NCBI GenBank assembly: GCA_002345965.1
Contig: DDTF01000001.1
Location: forward strand, 1-32,219
Origin: Flammeovirgaceae bacterium UBA2371
Lineage (GTDB): Bacteria > Bacteroidota > Bacteroidia > Cytophagales > Cyclobacteriaceae
DNA length: 32,219 nucleotides
Direction: 5' to 3'
Shown here: one piece after another, positions 6,640-15,127 of the stretch
Numbering within the stretch: the stretch's first letter is position 1
Layout of the letters: the number at the start of each line of letters is the position of its first letter
Translations under genes and position numbers: made by a program
The notes under the pieces: generated by a model
What the model was told of the DNA's origin: nothing
Seen by the model: the letters and a program-made list of their open reading frames with translations, nothing else
Databases searched by the model: none

Positions 6640-9260
6640 AAAAAGAAATCAAACCTCCGGTTCTTGCTGACCGCTTATTCGAAAGATATTGCAGGAATGC
6701 CCAGATAGAAGATTTGCATGGTGATGTGGAAGAGTTGTTCTACTTGAATTTGAAAACCATGCCAATCTGGAAAGCAAAGGTGTATTATTGGAGGCAAGTT
6801 TTTTCGTTGATGTTTTCTTATGCTGTTAAAAGGAGGAAAAAAAATGCATCGACTCACGCCTTCGCATCGCATTCCATTAACCTAGGTATGGTAAGCAATT
6901 ACTTCTTAATTGCATCCAGGAGCCTTGTGAAAAATAAATTCTTCAGCATTATCAATATTATTGGTCTTGCGGTGGGTATGTCAGTTTGTTTGTTACTCAT
7001 TTCATTTTTTTCTTTTATAACCACCTACGATGATTTTCACGCAGAAAGGAATAATATCTATAGGGTCATTTCGAAAACGAATTATAAAACTGAATTAAAA
7101 GAATGGGCTTCTGCACCATCATTTCTGGCACATCATCTAAAGAATGATCATACAGGGATAGATGAGGTGGTAAGAGTGAATGCCTCATTAAATTCTGATG
7201 TTGAAATTGATAACAACAAAATACCTATATCAGGATATTATGTAGATCCTAATTTTCTGAGCGTGTTTACCTATCCGTTAGTTACGGGCAACAAGGATAT
7301 GGCATTGCAAAAACCCAATACCATTGTGATAACGGAGCGTGCGGTAAAAAAGCTTTTTGGAGATGTCAATCCAGTTGGGGAGGCAATTAAGATAAACAAT
7401 GTCGACTTTGAGATTACCGGTGTTCTTGAGGATCATCCAAAAAACTCACACATGCAGTTTGAAGCGCTTGCCTCTTACCAAAGTATTGAGAAAGGAAGCC
7501 TGAACGGTGCTGACAATTTATCACTAAGTAACCTAAAGGAGTTTAGAGATGAATACATTTATCTGCTGCTACCTAATGCTAAGAATATTCATCAGCTTGA
7601 GAGTTATTTGAATAAGCAGGCTTCTAAAGCCAATGGAATAGAAGGCTACAACATTGCTTTTGAACTTCAAAAACTTGAGGACATCACTCCGGGCCGGGCG
7701 TTAAGTAATAGCATAGGGCCTGCGTGGGATATACAATCTCTTAGTGCCTTCATTTTTATTGCATTACTGATTTTGCTTCCTGCAAGCTTCAACTATGCCA
7801 ATATTTCCATAGCCCAATCATTGAAGAGAATGAAAGAAATAGGACTTAGAAAAATGATGGGAGGTCTTCAACAACAAATCTTTCTGCAATTTATAATTGA
7901 AACGATAATAATCTCCCTGATTTCGCTGGGCCTGTCATTTTACCTTTTTACACTAATAAGACAAGAGTTCCTGGCAATGTTGGTAAGTGGGGATGCCATC
8001 AGTCTCGATTTAAACATGCAAACGATTTTATATTTTGTGGTATTTGCAGTCTTGGTTGGATTGGTAACCGGATTTGTCCCTGCCTACTATTTTTCTAAAC
8101 TGAATCCAGTTCAGGCCATGAAGAAAACGCCCGTGAGAAAGGCTTCAGGTTTTGCTTTTAGAAAATCGCTCACGGTTTTTCAATTTGTGCTGTCCATAGT
8201 TTTTATTACTACGGTAGTTATCCAGCTGAGTCAATACAGACAAACCATTAATTATGACTTTGGATTTCAACAGGAGAATATCCTTGATGTACAACTTCAG
8301 GAGAGTGACCCCGATCTATTACGGAATGAGTTTTCCAAACTTTCCAGCGTGGCGCAAATATCGATGTCCTCCAATGTTTTGGGGGTAGAAGGAGTGCCCC
8401 CTGTCTTTTTGAAAAATTTGAATGGCACTGATTCGATAAAAGTATTTCAAATGTTCATTGACGAATATTACTTATCCAACCTTGGCCTGACATTGGTGGC
8501 AGGAAGAAATTTTACTTCAAATAAACTTAGCAATAACAAGATAATAGTTAACGAATCCTTTTTAGAGAAGATTGGAATAAACGATCCGTCCCTTGCTCTT
8601 GGTCAATTATTTACAATAAACGATCAGCCTCAGGAAGTGATAGGTGTGGTTCTGAATTTCCACTATGCACCATTAGATCAGCCCATTGAAAGTTTTATGT
8701 TCAGATATGATGTGAATCAATTTCGTGTGGCCAATGTGAAAGTTGCGAGTAATGATATGCTTGAAACACTCACTGAAATGGATGCCATATGGAGGATGCT
8801 GGGTGGCGAAAAGAAATTCATTGCTCATTTTTTTGAGGAGGAAATTGAGGAGGCCTATTCCAACTACTTTGTTTTGGTAAAACTCTGCGGATTTCTAGGG
8901 TTTCTGGCGATAACCATATCGTGCCTGGGATTATTAGGTATGGTGGTATTAACGGTGGATAGCAAAATCAAAGAGATAGGCATCCGGAAAGTAATGGGAG
9001 CATCTACGCATGGAATGGTAGTGATGTTATCAAAAGATTTTATAAAACTAATTTTTATAGCTTCATGCATAGCCTTGCCCATAACCTATCTCTTTTTCGA
9101 TCAGGTGTATATGCGCACTCAGTATTATAAAATTCCTATAGGAGCCACAGAAATTTTGATAAGTCTAGGCATAATTATGTCATTCGGGTTCTTCACCATT
9201 TTATCCCAAACCATGAGAGCGGCTCAAGCCAACCCTGTAGACACTTTAAGAAGCGAATAG
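6636..9260 (+). CDS. FtsX/MacB-type ABC transporter permease with N-terminal prefix domain
   Basis: This is an 874-residue inner-membrane protein. The ATG at 6636 is chosen over in-frame codons further left because it overlaps the padR stop (ATGA) and gives the usual KPPVLADRLFERYC N-terminus of the permease prefix domain (about residues 1-65, with the pattern EDLHGDVEELF). Two MacB-like periplasmic plus FtsX units follow, each starting with a membrane helix (first at about 103-128). The coupling-helix motifs KEIGLRKMMGG and KEIGIRKVMGAS are present in each half. No ATPase gene is nearby, so an ATPase encoded elsewhere must serve it. The substrate is unknown; relatives move lipids, lipoproteins or peptides, or signal mechanically. 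Confidence 0.92.
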   Translation: MKKEIKPPVLADRLFERYCRNAQIEDLHGDVEELFYLNLKTMPIWKAKVYYWRQVFSLMFSYAVKRRKKNASTHAFASHSINLGMVSNYFLIASRSLVKNKFFSIINIIGLAVGMSVCLLLISFFSFITTYDDFHAERNNIYRVISKTNYKTELKEWASAPSFLAHHLKNDHTGIDEVVRVNASLNSDVEIDNNKIPISGYYVDPNFLSVFTYPLVTGNKDMALQKPNTIVITERAVKKLFGDVNPVGEAIKINNVDFEITGVLEDHPKNSHMQFEALASYQSIEKGSLNGADNLSLSNLKEFRDEYIYLLLPNAKNIHQLESYLNKQASKANGIEGYNIAFELQKLEDITPGRALSNSIGPAWDIQSLSAFIFIALLILLPASFNYANISIAQSLKRMKEIGLRKMMGGLQQQIFLQFIIETIIISLISLGLSFYLFTLIRQEFLAMLVSGDAISLDLNMQTILYFVVFAVLVGLVTGFVPAYYFSKLNPVQAMKKTPVRKASGFAFRKSLTVFQFVLSIVFITTVVIQLSQYRQTINYDFGFQQENILDVQLQESDPDLLRNEFSKLSSVAQISMSSNVLGVEGVPPVFLKNLNGTDSIKVFQMFIDEYYLSNLGLTLVAGRNFTSNKLSNNKIIVNESFLEKIGINDPSLALGQLFTINDQPQEVIGVVLNFHYAPLDQPIESFMFRYDVNQFRVANVKVASNDMLETLTEMDAIWRMLGGEKKFIAHFFEEEIEEAYSNYFVLVKLCGFLGFLAITISCLGLLGMVVLTVDSKIKEIGIRKVMGASTHGMVVMLSKDFIKLIFIASCIALPITYLFFDQVYMRTQYYKIPIGATEILISLGIIMSFGFFTILSQTMRAAQANPVDTLRSE

Positions 9261-9289
9261 ATTATTTATGTGCTTGTGAAGTTATCGGA

Positions 9290-10120
9290 TTAAAAAATTT
9301 CCAGGAAGGCAACAATGAAGGGTGCTGAGATAAGCAAACCATCAAATCGATCTAAAAAACCACCATGGCCCGGCAAGCTTGCTCCTGAGTCTTTGATTTC
9401 TATGCTTCGCTTGAGAAGGGATTCAATGAGATCGCCATATATACCACCGATGATGATGATGATAGAGATGGTTATCCATTGCCATTTTTCCAGGGTGTCG
9501 AAATATTCAGCAATAATCAAAGCGAAAATGACTGCCAATAGCGCACCGCCTAAAGCACCTTCCCATGATTTTTTTGGTGAAATGCGTTCAAATAATTTTC
9601 TCTTGCCAAATAGCGTGCCGGCAAAATAGGCGCCTGTATCGCTTGCCCACAGAATAAACAAGCACCCAAACAGGATTTCAAAATTGTAATGTCCATTTTC
9701 GTAGACAGCAATATTGAGAAGTGAAAAGGGCATGGCTACATAAAACAAACCCAGAATCATGTACGCAATGTTGGTGAATGGCTTACGCTCAAATTTTTTA
9801 TACAGTTTGATCATGTAGACAAAAGACACAATCGGGAAAATCAAAAAATAGTAACGATAGGAAATGTCTTGCTTCTCAATGAAGAACGAAAGACTAAAGA
9901 TCAGCATACCACATATGGTACCAAAAGTTTTTTGAGGCACCATACCGTCCAGCCCTGATAGATCATAGAATTCTATAAGTGTGCACAGGCAAAGGAAAAA
10001 GAAGACGGCATAGTAGGTCCACTCACTAAATACTATACTGAATATAATAACGGCCGCTCCAACGAATGCAGTAATGAGCCGCTGTGTAAGGTTGTTATAC
10101 TTTCTAATGGCTGAAGTCAC
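9290..10120 (-). CDS. cdsA: Phosphatidate cytidylyltransferase (CDP-diglyceride synthase)
   Basis: This 276-residue enzyme makes CDP-diacylglycerol from phosphatidate and CTP in the inner membrane. About eight hydrophobic segments precede the family signature near the C-terminus: SLLKRSIEIKDSG followed by LPGHGGFLDRFD, with the metal-binding acidic residues. SPKKSWEGALGG is also characteristic. The start is a GTG at 10120 that overlaps the stop of the upstream CPBP protease gene as GTGA, so translation is probably coupled. Its product feeds phosphatidylserine synthesis and then Psd, encoded 5 kb away on the same strand. Confidence 0.96.
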   Translation of the reverse strand: MTSAIRKYNNLTQRLITAFVGAAVIIFSIVFSEWTYYAVFFFLCLCTLIEFYDLSGLDGMVPQKTFGTICGMLIFSLSFFIEKQDISYRYYFLIFPIVSFVYMIKLYKKFERKPFTNIAYMILGLFYVAMPFSLLNIAVYENGHYNFEILFGCLFILWASDTGAYFAGTLFGKRKLFERISPKKSWEGALGGALLAVIFALIIAEYFDTLEKWQWITISIIIIIGGIYGDLIESLLKRSIEIKDSGASLPGHGGFLDRFDGLLISAPFIVAFLEIF

Positions 10121-11052
10121 GAAGCGAAACTGTTATTTTCCCGGTGGAATTTTTTCAAATACAAAAGTAAACCAAAGGTAATGATGGTGAACAGTGCTAC
10201 CATAAATGGTGAGGCGGGTTCACCTGACTCTAAATTAATCGGAATAATTTCCAACTGGTATAAATAAATCATTAAAACAGAAAATCCATTGTTTACAAAA
10301 TGCGCCAGCATTGGAATAAAAATATTGCCAGACCAATAATACAGGTATCCGAACAGTACACCAAGCAACATTCTGGGAACAAATCCAAAAAACTGTAGGT
10401 GGATGGCGCTAAACATAATCGCGGAGATCCAGATGGCTGCATGGATATTCCCTGTGGCTCTGTGCAATTCAGGCTGTAGCATACCGCGGAACACCAGTTC
10501 TTCGCCAATACCTGGTAAAATAGCAATCACCACAAACGCAATCAGAAAATGATTGAACGTATCAAAAGTGGTTAGGTAGGTAGTCAATTCAGCGGCCCTG
10601 TCTTCTTTTTCTCTTGCCCACACTTCAAACTCTTTGAGAAAGTCGGGCATTGAAAGGTTAGCATTCCAATCAATAAAGAAAGAATTCGGGATCATAAACA
10701 AAACCACCACCAAAGCCGAAATCATGATGCTTTGCATGTAGATGGGCTTTGCCCTAAACAAACTCAAAGGGTTTTTATCCTCTATCCCTCTGATGTAGAG
10801 CGCGGGTAATAATATAAGTCCTATTAAAGTAGCACAGCCTTGCATGATGAAAAGCGGAATTCTTAATTCTGGATAGGAAGCTGGGTTGCCTAGTTTCGAT
10901 AAAAAACCAGTTAAATCTCCATCTATAAATGGCAGTGCAATCACAACTCCTATAAGAGGACCAATTACAACGAAACCCAGCATAGCTGTAAGAAAAATGA
11001 GGATTACAGAAATCCACGCAGGTCGTTGATGCTCACTAAGTTCCCTGTTCAT
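10117..11052 (-). CDS. CPBP-family intramembrane glutamic protease (CAAX protease-like)
   Basis: This is a 311-residue polytopic membrane protein with about eight helices. Catalytic motifs of the CPBP/Rce1 family are present: EELVFRG (E184, E185, R189), FSAIH (F214-H218) and the third motif HFVNN (H251, N255). It is a putative intramembrane endopeptidase with an unknown substrate. It is the first gene of a two-gene operon with cdsA, which suggests a role near membrane or envelope synthesis, though this is inference. The ATG at 11052 lies only three bases from a perfect minus-strand TAGATTTG box. The start might therefore be leaderless, or a little further downstream. It diverges from dusB. 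Confidence 0.92.
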   Translation of the reverse strand: MNRELSEHQRPAWISVILIFLTAMLGFVVIGPLIGVVIALPFIDGDLTGFLSKLGNPASYPELRIPLFIMQGCATLIGLILLPALYIRGIEDKNPLSLFRAKPIYMQSIMISALVVVLFMIPNSFFIDWNANLSMPDFLKEFEVWAREKEDRAAELTTYLTTFDTFNHFLIAFVVIAILPGIGEELVFRGMLQPELHRATGNIHAAIWISAIMFSAIHLQFFGFVPRMLLGVLFGYLYYWSGNIFIPMLAHFVNNGFSVLMIYLYQLEIIPINLESGEPASPFMVALFTIITFGLLLYLKKFHRENNSFAS

Positions 11053-11054
11053 AC

Positions 11055-11062
11055 CAAATCTA
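11055..11062 (-). promoter_or_regulatory. -7 box for the CPBP protease-cdsA operon
   Basis: Minus-strand TAGATTTG matches TAnnTTTG perfectly and ends three bases before the annotated ATG. It is back to back with the dusB box at 11079-11086. A convincing -33 element is not visible. Confidence 0.35.
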
Positions 11063-11078
11063 AAGTCTTAAAAATCAC

Positions 11079-11086
11079 TAAATTTG
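11079..11086 (+). promoter_or_regulatory. -7 box for dusB
   Basis: TAAATTTG matches TAnnTTTG perfectly and lies 29 bases before the chosen dusB ATG. It therefore also argues against the longer in-frame start at 11026, which lies upstream of this promoter. Confidence 0.42.
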
Positions 11087-11115
11087 CACCGCCCAAAAGG
11101 CAAGTCCGCACGAAT

Positions 11116-12111
11116 ATGGTAAAAATTGGCAATATAGTACTAGGTGACTTTCCACTCTTACTCGCTCCTATGGAGGATGTAAGTGACCCTCCTTTTCGTG
11201 CAGTATGCAAACAGGGAGGTGCAGACCTGATGTACACCGAATTTATATCGTCAGAGGGTTTGATCCGTGATGCTGCGAAGAGTCGCCAGAAGCTTGATAT
11301 TTTTGAATATGAGCGTCCTGTTGGTATCCAACTTTTTGGCGGTGATGTGGGCAATATGGTACAATCTGCTGAAATCGCCACTGCAGCTAATCCGGATCTG
11401 ATAGACATCAATTATGGTTGCCCAGTCAAAGCGGTGGCTTGCAGAGGTGCGGGCGCTGCCTTGTTACAAGACATCCCCAAGATGGTGAAAATGACAGAAG
11501 CAATAGTCAAATGCACCCCATTGCCAGTGACTGTAAAAACCAGATTGGGATGGGATGAAAGCACCAAAAATATTACTGAAGTAGCTGAACGATTGCAAGA
11601 CATTGGCATCAAAGCGTTGAGTATACACGGTCGCACAAGGGTGCAGATGTACAAAGGCTCTGCCGACTGGACCCTAATTGGAGAAATAAAAAATAATCCT
11701 CGGATCACCATCCCGATTTTTGGAAATGGTGATATTGATTCGCCTGAGAAGGCACTGGAGTATAAAAACAGATATGGTGTAGATGGCATAATGATTGGGC
11801 GCGCCTCCATCGGCAATCCGTGGGTGTTTTCTCAGATCAAGCATTTTATGAAAACTGGAGCACACGCTCCCCTTCCTTCTATTGAAGAGCGAGTAGAAGT
11901 AGTAAAGCGCCATTTGGATTTTTCTATAAAGTGGAAAGGAGATCGATTGGGTATCCTGGAAATGAGAAGACACTATTCCAATTATTTCAGAGGTATTCCA
12001 AACTTTAAGCCAATCCGTACAAAACTAGTTGAGTCACTTTCTCTGGAAGAAATCTACTCTACACTTGATGGGGTGACCGAGATGTATACTCAGGAACTTG
12101 TAGTCGCATAA
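11116..12111 (+). CDS. dusB: tRNA-dihydrouridine synthase (DusB-like)
   Basis: This 331-residue FMN-dependent flavoprotein reduces specific uridines in the tRNA D-loop. The TIM-barrel motifs are clear: LLAPMEDVSDPPFR at the N-terminus, INYGCPVKAV with the catalytic cysteine, KTRLGWD, SIHGRTRVQMYKG and FGNGDIDSPEKA. The phosphate-binding stretch GIMIGRASIGNPWVF and a C-terminal helical tRNA-binding domain complete it. The ATG at 11116 gives the usual DusB N-terminus (MVKIGNIVLGDFPLLLAPM). A longer frame exists to the left but would start upstream of the -7 box. A DMT exporter gene follows after 62 bases. Confidence 0.95.
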   Translation: MVKIGNIVLGDFPLLLAPMEDVSDPPFRAVCKQGGADLMYTEFISSEGLIRDAAKSRQKLDIFEYERPVGIQLFGGDVGNMVQSAEIATAANPDLIDINYGCPVKAVACRGAGAALLQDIPKMVKMTEAIVKCTPLPVTVKTRLGWDESTKNITEVAERLQDIGIKALSIHGRTRVQMYKGSADWTLIGEIKNNPRITIPIFGNGDIDSPEKALEYKNRYGVDGIMIGRASIGNPWVFSQIKHFMKTGAHAPLPSIEERVEVVKRHLDFSIKWKGDRLGILEMRRHYSNYFRGIPNFKPIRTKLVESLSLEEIYSTLDGVTEMYTQELVVA

Positions 12112-12130
12112 AATATAGCAACTTTCCGTA

Positions 12131-12160
12131 TTGAATATGCTGTTGGATTTTCAATCTTTG
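12131..12160 (+). promoter_or_regulatory. Weak promoter candidate for the DMT transporter
   Basis: A TTG at 12131-12133 and AATCTTTG at 12153-12160 (one mismatch to TAnnTTTG) are 19 bases apart, 13 bases before the ATG at 12174. This is a motif match only. Confidence 0.25.
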
Positions 12161-12173
12161 CAGCACAATCAAC

Positions 12174-13055
12174 ATGACTGAGAAAAAGGATTTTACGTCT
12201 GTAATTCTTTTAATAATACTGGCTCTTATCTGGGGCACTTCCTTTATACTTATAAAAAAAGGTTTGGTGGTATTCTCTCCTGGGGAAGTCGCCTCCCTAC
12301 GAGTGGTGTCAGCTGCATTTTTTGTGTTGCCTTTTGCGATTACCAAATTAAAAGGATTAACGAAAAAGGACTTTGGCAAACTGATGCTTTCTGGAATGGT
12401 TGGTATTTTGATTCCGTCATTCCTTTTCTCATTTGCGCAAACAAGGATAGATAGTTCAGTGGCTGGTGTAATGAACAGTCTTACGCCTATCTGGACTATG
12501 ATCATCGGTGCTGCACTTTTTACCCAACGCTTCCGTGGACTTGCTGTAGTGGGAACTTTGATTGGTTTTGGAGGAACATTAGTGTTGATCATGGCCAATG
12601 CAGAAAATTCATTGGGAAAATTTAGCGGATACTCATTATTTGTGGTGGCTGCTACTTTTTTATATGGATGTAATCTTAATCTGATCAAATTTAAAATCGA
12701 GCACCTTCGCTCCCTTACCATTACTACAGTTTCAGTGATGTTAATTGGTCCCATTGCGCTGATCTACCTTTTAGGTTTCACGGAATTTGTGCCAAAACTC
12801 ACTTCTGTGGAAGGTGGGTGGAAGGCATTTGGATTTGTGGTGCTTTTGGGACTAATGAGTACTGCCGTTGCTACCGTACTTTTCAATAAATTGGTAAAAA
12901 CCAACTCTCCGCTTTTTGCCAGCTCGGTTACATATTTAATACCCATTGTTGCGGTAATGTGGGGGGTATTGGATGGTGAACGTCTTTATCTGGGGCACTA
13001 CATTGGCATGATTGCTATCATTGGAGGAGTATACCTGGCTAACCGCAAGCGCTAA
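12174..13055 (+). CDS. EamA/DMT-family transporter
   Basis: This is a 293-residue inner-membrane protein with ten predicted helices arranged as two EamA repeats. The first opens with LILALIWGTSFILIKKGL, the classic DMT start. The second begins near GYSLFVVAATFLYGCNLNLIK. Members export amino acids, metabolites or drugs, and the substrate cannot be read from sequence. The C-terminal NRKR is a typical positive-inside end. The stop codon is embedded in a small hairpin. It is co-directional with dusB and the downstream peptidase, with short gaps of 62 and 81 bases. Confidence 0.92.
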   Translation: MTEKKDFTSVILLIILALIWGTSFILIKKGLVVFSPGEVASLRVVSAAFFVLPFAITKLKGLTKKDFGKLMLSGMVGILIPSFLFSFAQTRIDSSVAGVMNSLTPIWTMIIGAALFTQRFRGLAVVGTLIGFGGTLVLIMANAENSLGKFSGYSLFVVAATFLYGCNLNLIKFKIEHLRSLTITTVSVMLIGPIALIYLLGFTEFVPKLTSVEGGWKAFGFVVLLGLMSTAVATVLFNKLVKTNSPLFASSVTYLIPIVAVMWGVLDGERLYLGHYIGMIAIIGGVYLANRKR

Positions 13056-13062
13056 GGCGCTT
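13047..13062 (+). terminator. Hairpin over the stop codon of the DMT transporter gene
   Basis: AAGCGC at 13047-13052 and GCGCTT at 13057-13062 form a perfect 6-base stem with a 4-base loop that spans the stop codon. The following sequence is only mildly T-rich, so it is a weak terminator at best. Confidence 0.3.
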
Positions 13063-13136
13063 ATATTTAGAGTTGTATACTCATGCAGATTGTGTATTTA
13101 TCTTAGTATATTCGTCACCCATCAAAAAAATTACCT

Positions 13137-15068
13137 ATGAATATCAATCGCACGTTTCGATTTTCAGTTGTGCTGCTTTTGGCTATTGGCTGGAGTTGTT
13201 CACCCTCCGCTAAGGAAGAAAAAGCACCTAAACAGTACTCCATTAGTCAGTTCATGGATATTGTACAGATTGGAGGCAGTTCTTTTTCACCTGATGAAAA
13301 CAAGATTTTATTCAGCAGCAAAGAGACAGGGATTTTTAATGCATTTGAAATAGATATTAAAACAGGAGAAAAGAAGCAGTTGACTAACTCAACCACCAAT
13401 GCGGTATTTGCCAATTCCTACTTCCCAGAAGACAATCGGATAGTTGTGCAAAGTGACAAGGGAGGCAATGAAATCACACATTTATTTATCCGTAGTCAGG
13501 ATGGCGTAATGACTGACTTGATTAAAGACAGTACGGCTAAAGCGCAGTTTTACGGATGGAGTTATAACAAAAAACTTATGTACTATGCTTCCAATGGACG
13601 AGACAAGCGCTTTTTCGATTTGTATCGGGTGGAGGTAAACAAAGAGCAGAGTGAGGAAAAAGTTTTCCCTACTAATCTGGCTTATAAAAACACAGAAGGT
13701 TTGAACCCGGCAGCTGTGTCCAATGATGATCGATACATTGCACTGACCAAATCAATTACAACAAATAATTCTGACATGTATTTGCTGGATACGCAAACGG
13801 GTAAAACCAAACTTTTGTCTGCCCATGAAGGTGATGCTCAGTACAATCCGCAATACTTTAGTTTGGATGGAACGAAGCTTTATTTCTTAACAGATGAAGG
13901 CAGCGAGTTTAATTATTTGGCAAGTTATGACATAGCCACCGGGGCAAAAGAGAAAGTGGAAGAAGCACCGTGGGATATTATGTATGCCTATCTCTCCAGA
14001 AATGGTAAGTATCGTGTAGTAGCTATCAATAATGACGCACGTACCGAGATGAAAATTTATGATGAGGCTTCGGGCAAATTGGTAAAACTGGCGGATTTAC
14101 CTGAAGGAGATATCACAGGGGTGAATATATCAGACAGCGAAAAATTGATGTCATTTTATGTAAGCAGTTCAAAGTCGCCAAGCAATTTGTTTGTCTACAA
14201 CTTTGAAACCAATGAAGTTAAGCAGCTCACCAATACCATGACCCCTGAAATAGATCCAAATGACCTTGTCAAAGGTGAGGTAATACGATACACTTCATTT
14301 GATGGAATGGAAATACCTGCTTTGTTGTATAAACCTAAGGGTATAAAAGAAGGAGAGAAGGTGCCAGCCCTTTTATGGATACATGGCGGACCCGGAGGTC
14401 AGACAAGACTCAACTACAGTGCAGTGATTCAACATTTGGTTAATCACGGTTATGCAGTATTGGCCGTCAATAACAGAGGGAGCTCCGGATATGGCAAATC
14501 ATTTTTTGCTGCTGATGATAAGAAGCACGGGCAGGATGACTTGAGAGATTGTGTGGAGTCTAAAAAGTTTTTGGCCACATTGCCATACATAGACAGTAAT
14601 AAAATTGGTATTGCAGGAGGCAGTTATGGAGGCTATATGGTAATGGCCGCTCTTGCTTTTGCCCCGGAAGAATTTACGGTTGGTGTCAATTTCTTTGGAG
14701 TAACCAATTGGCTCAGAACGTTGAAAAGCATTCCACCCTGGTGGGAATCTTTCAAGGTGGCGCTGTATACTGAAATGGGTGATCCTGTTGCAGATTCTGT
14801 TGCGCTATATAACAAATCTCCTTTATTCCATGCCGATAAAATCACTAAACCATTTATCGTATTGCAGGGAAGTAACGATCCTAGGGTGCTTAAAGTGGAG
14901 TCAGATGAAATAGTGGCAGCAGCAAAAAACAATGGCGTGCCTGTTGAATACGTGATTTTCCCCGATGAAGGACATGGTTTTGTTAAAAAAGAAAACAACA
15001 TCAAAGCCTCAGAAGAGATTCTGAAGTTTTTGGATAAGTACCTTAAAGGAACTGATCAATCGATCTGA
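13137..15068 (+). CDS. S9-family serine peptidase (prolyl oligopeptidase type), probable lipoprotein
   Basis: This is a 643-residue exported peptidase. The N-terminus has a hydrophobic signal ending in a cysteine (LLLAIGWSC, residue 21), which resembles but does not perfectly match a lipobox. A charged and serine-rich linker follows. Residues of about 35-370 form WD40/beta-propeller-like blades (SFSPDENKILF, LSRNGKYRV). The C-terminal alpha/beta-hydrolase domain holds the catalytic triad S496 (GGSYGGY), D581 (GSNDPRV) and H613 (DEGHGF), and LLWIHGGPGGQ is the oxyanion region. It probably trims short peptides in the periplasm or at the cell surface. A strong terminator follows immediately. Confidence 0.94.
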   Translation: MNINRTFRFSVVLLLAIGWSCSPSAKEEKAPKQYSISQFMDIVQIGGSSFSPDENKILFSSKETGIFNAFEIDIKTGEKKQLTNSTTNAVFANSYFPEDNRIVVQSDKGGNEITHLFIRSQDGVMTDLIKDSTAKAQFYGWSYNKKLMYYASNGRDKRFFDLYRVEVNKEQSEEKVFPTNLAYKNTEGLNPAAVSNDDRYIALTKSITTNNSDMYLLDTQTGKTKLLSAHEGDAQYNPQYFSLDGTKLYFLTDEGSEFNYLASYDIATGAKEKVEEAPWDIMYAYLSRNGKYRVVAINNDARTEMKIYDEASGKLVKLADLPEGDITGVNISDSEKLMSFYVSSSKSPSNLFVYNFETNEVKQLTNTMTPEIDPNDLVKGEVIRYTSFDGMEIPALLYKPKGIKEGEKVPALLWIHGGPGGQTRLNYSAVIQHLVNHGYAVLAVNNRGSSGYGKSFFAADDKKHGQDDLRDCVESKKFLATLPYIDSNKIGIAGGSYGGYMVMAALAFAPEEFTVGVNFFGVTNWLRTLKSIPPWWESFKVALYTEMGDPVADSVALYNKSPLFHADKITKPFIVLQGSNDPRVLKVESDEIVAAAKNNGVPVEYVIFPDEGHGFVKKENNIKASEEILKFLDKYLKGTDQSI

Positions 15069-15084
15069 CTTTTATTAAAAACTG

Positions 15085-15111
15085 AAAAGGGGCCTAGGCC
15101 CCTTTTTTTAT
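15085..15111. terminator. Bidirectional intrinsic terminator
   Basis: Bases 15085-15106 form a perfect 22-base palindrome centred on CCTAGG, with GC-rich inner arms and A/T flanks. It is followed by a T-run on the plus strand and has a broken T-tract on the minus strand. It sits between the convergent S9 peptidase and Nfu-type genes and serves both. Confidence 0.88.
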
Positions 15112-15127
15112 TTTTCTAAGTCAAATT

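Noticed and set aside
9315..9629. Plus-strand frame of 104 codons over cdsA
   Set aside because: Antisense to the catalytic signature of CdsA; its sequence is just the reverse of conserved codons.
11026..11115. Longer N-terminus of dusB from 11026
   Set aside because: It would begin upstream of the perfect -7 box and add residues not seen in Dus proteins; the ATG at 11116 fits the family.
11049..11816. Minus-strand frames of 120 and 134 codons over dusB
   Set aside because: They lie fully antisense to well-conserved dusB motifs and show no domain pattern of their own.
12059..12754. Minus-strand frame of 231 codons antisense to the DMT transporter
   Set aside because: It is a shadow of a hydrophobic coding region, with no recognisable domain and no promoter, and the plus-strand gene is clear.
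14633..15004. Minus-strand frame of 123 codons over the S9 peptidase
   Set aside because: Antisense to the catalytic domain with the complete triad; no independent support.
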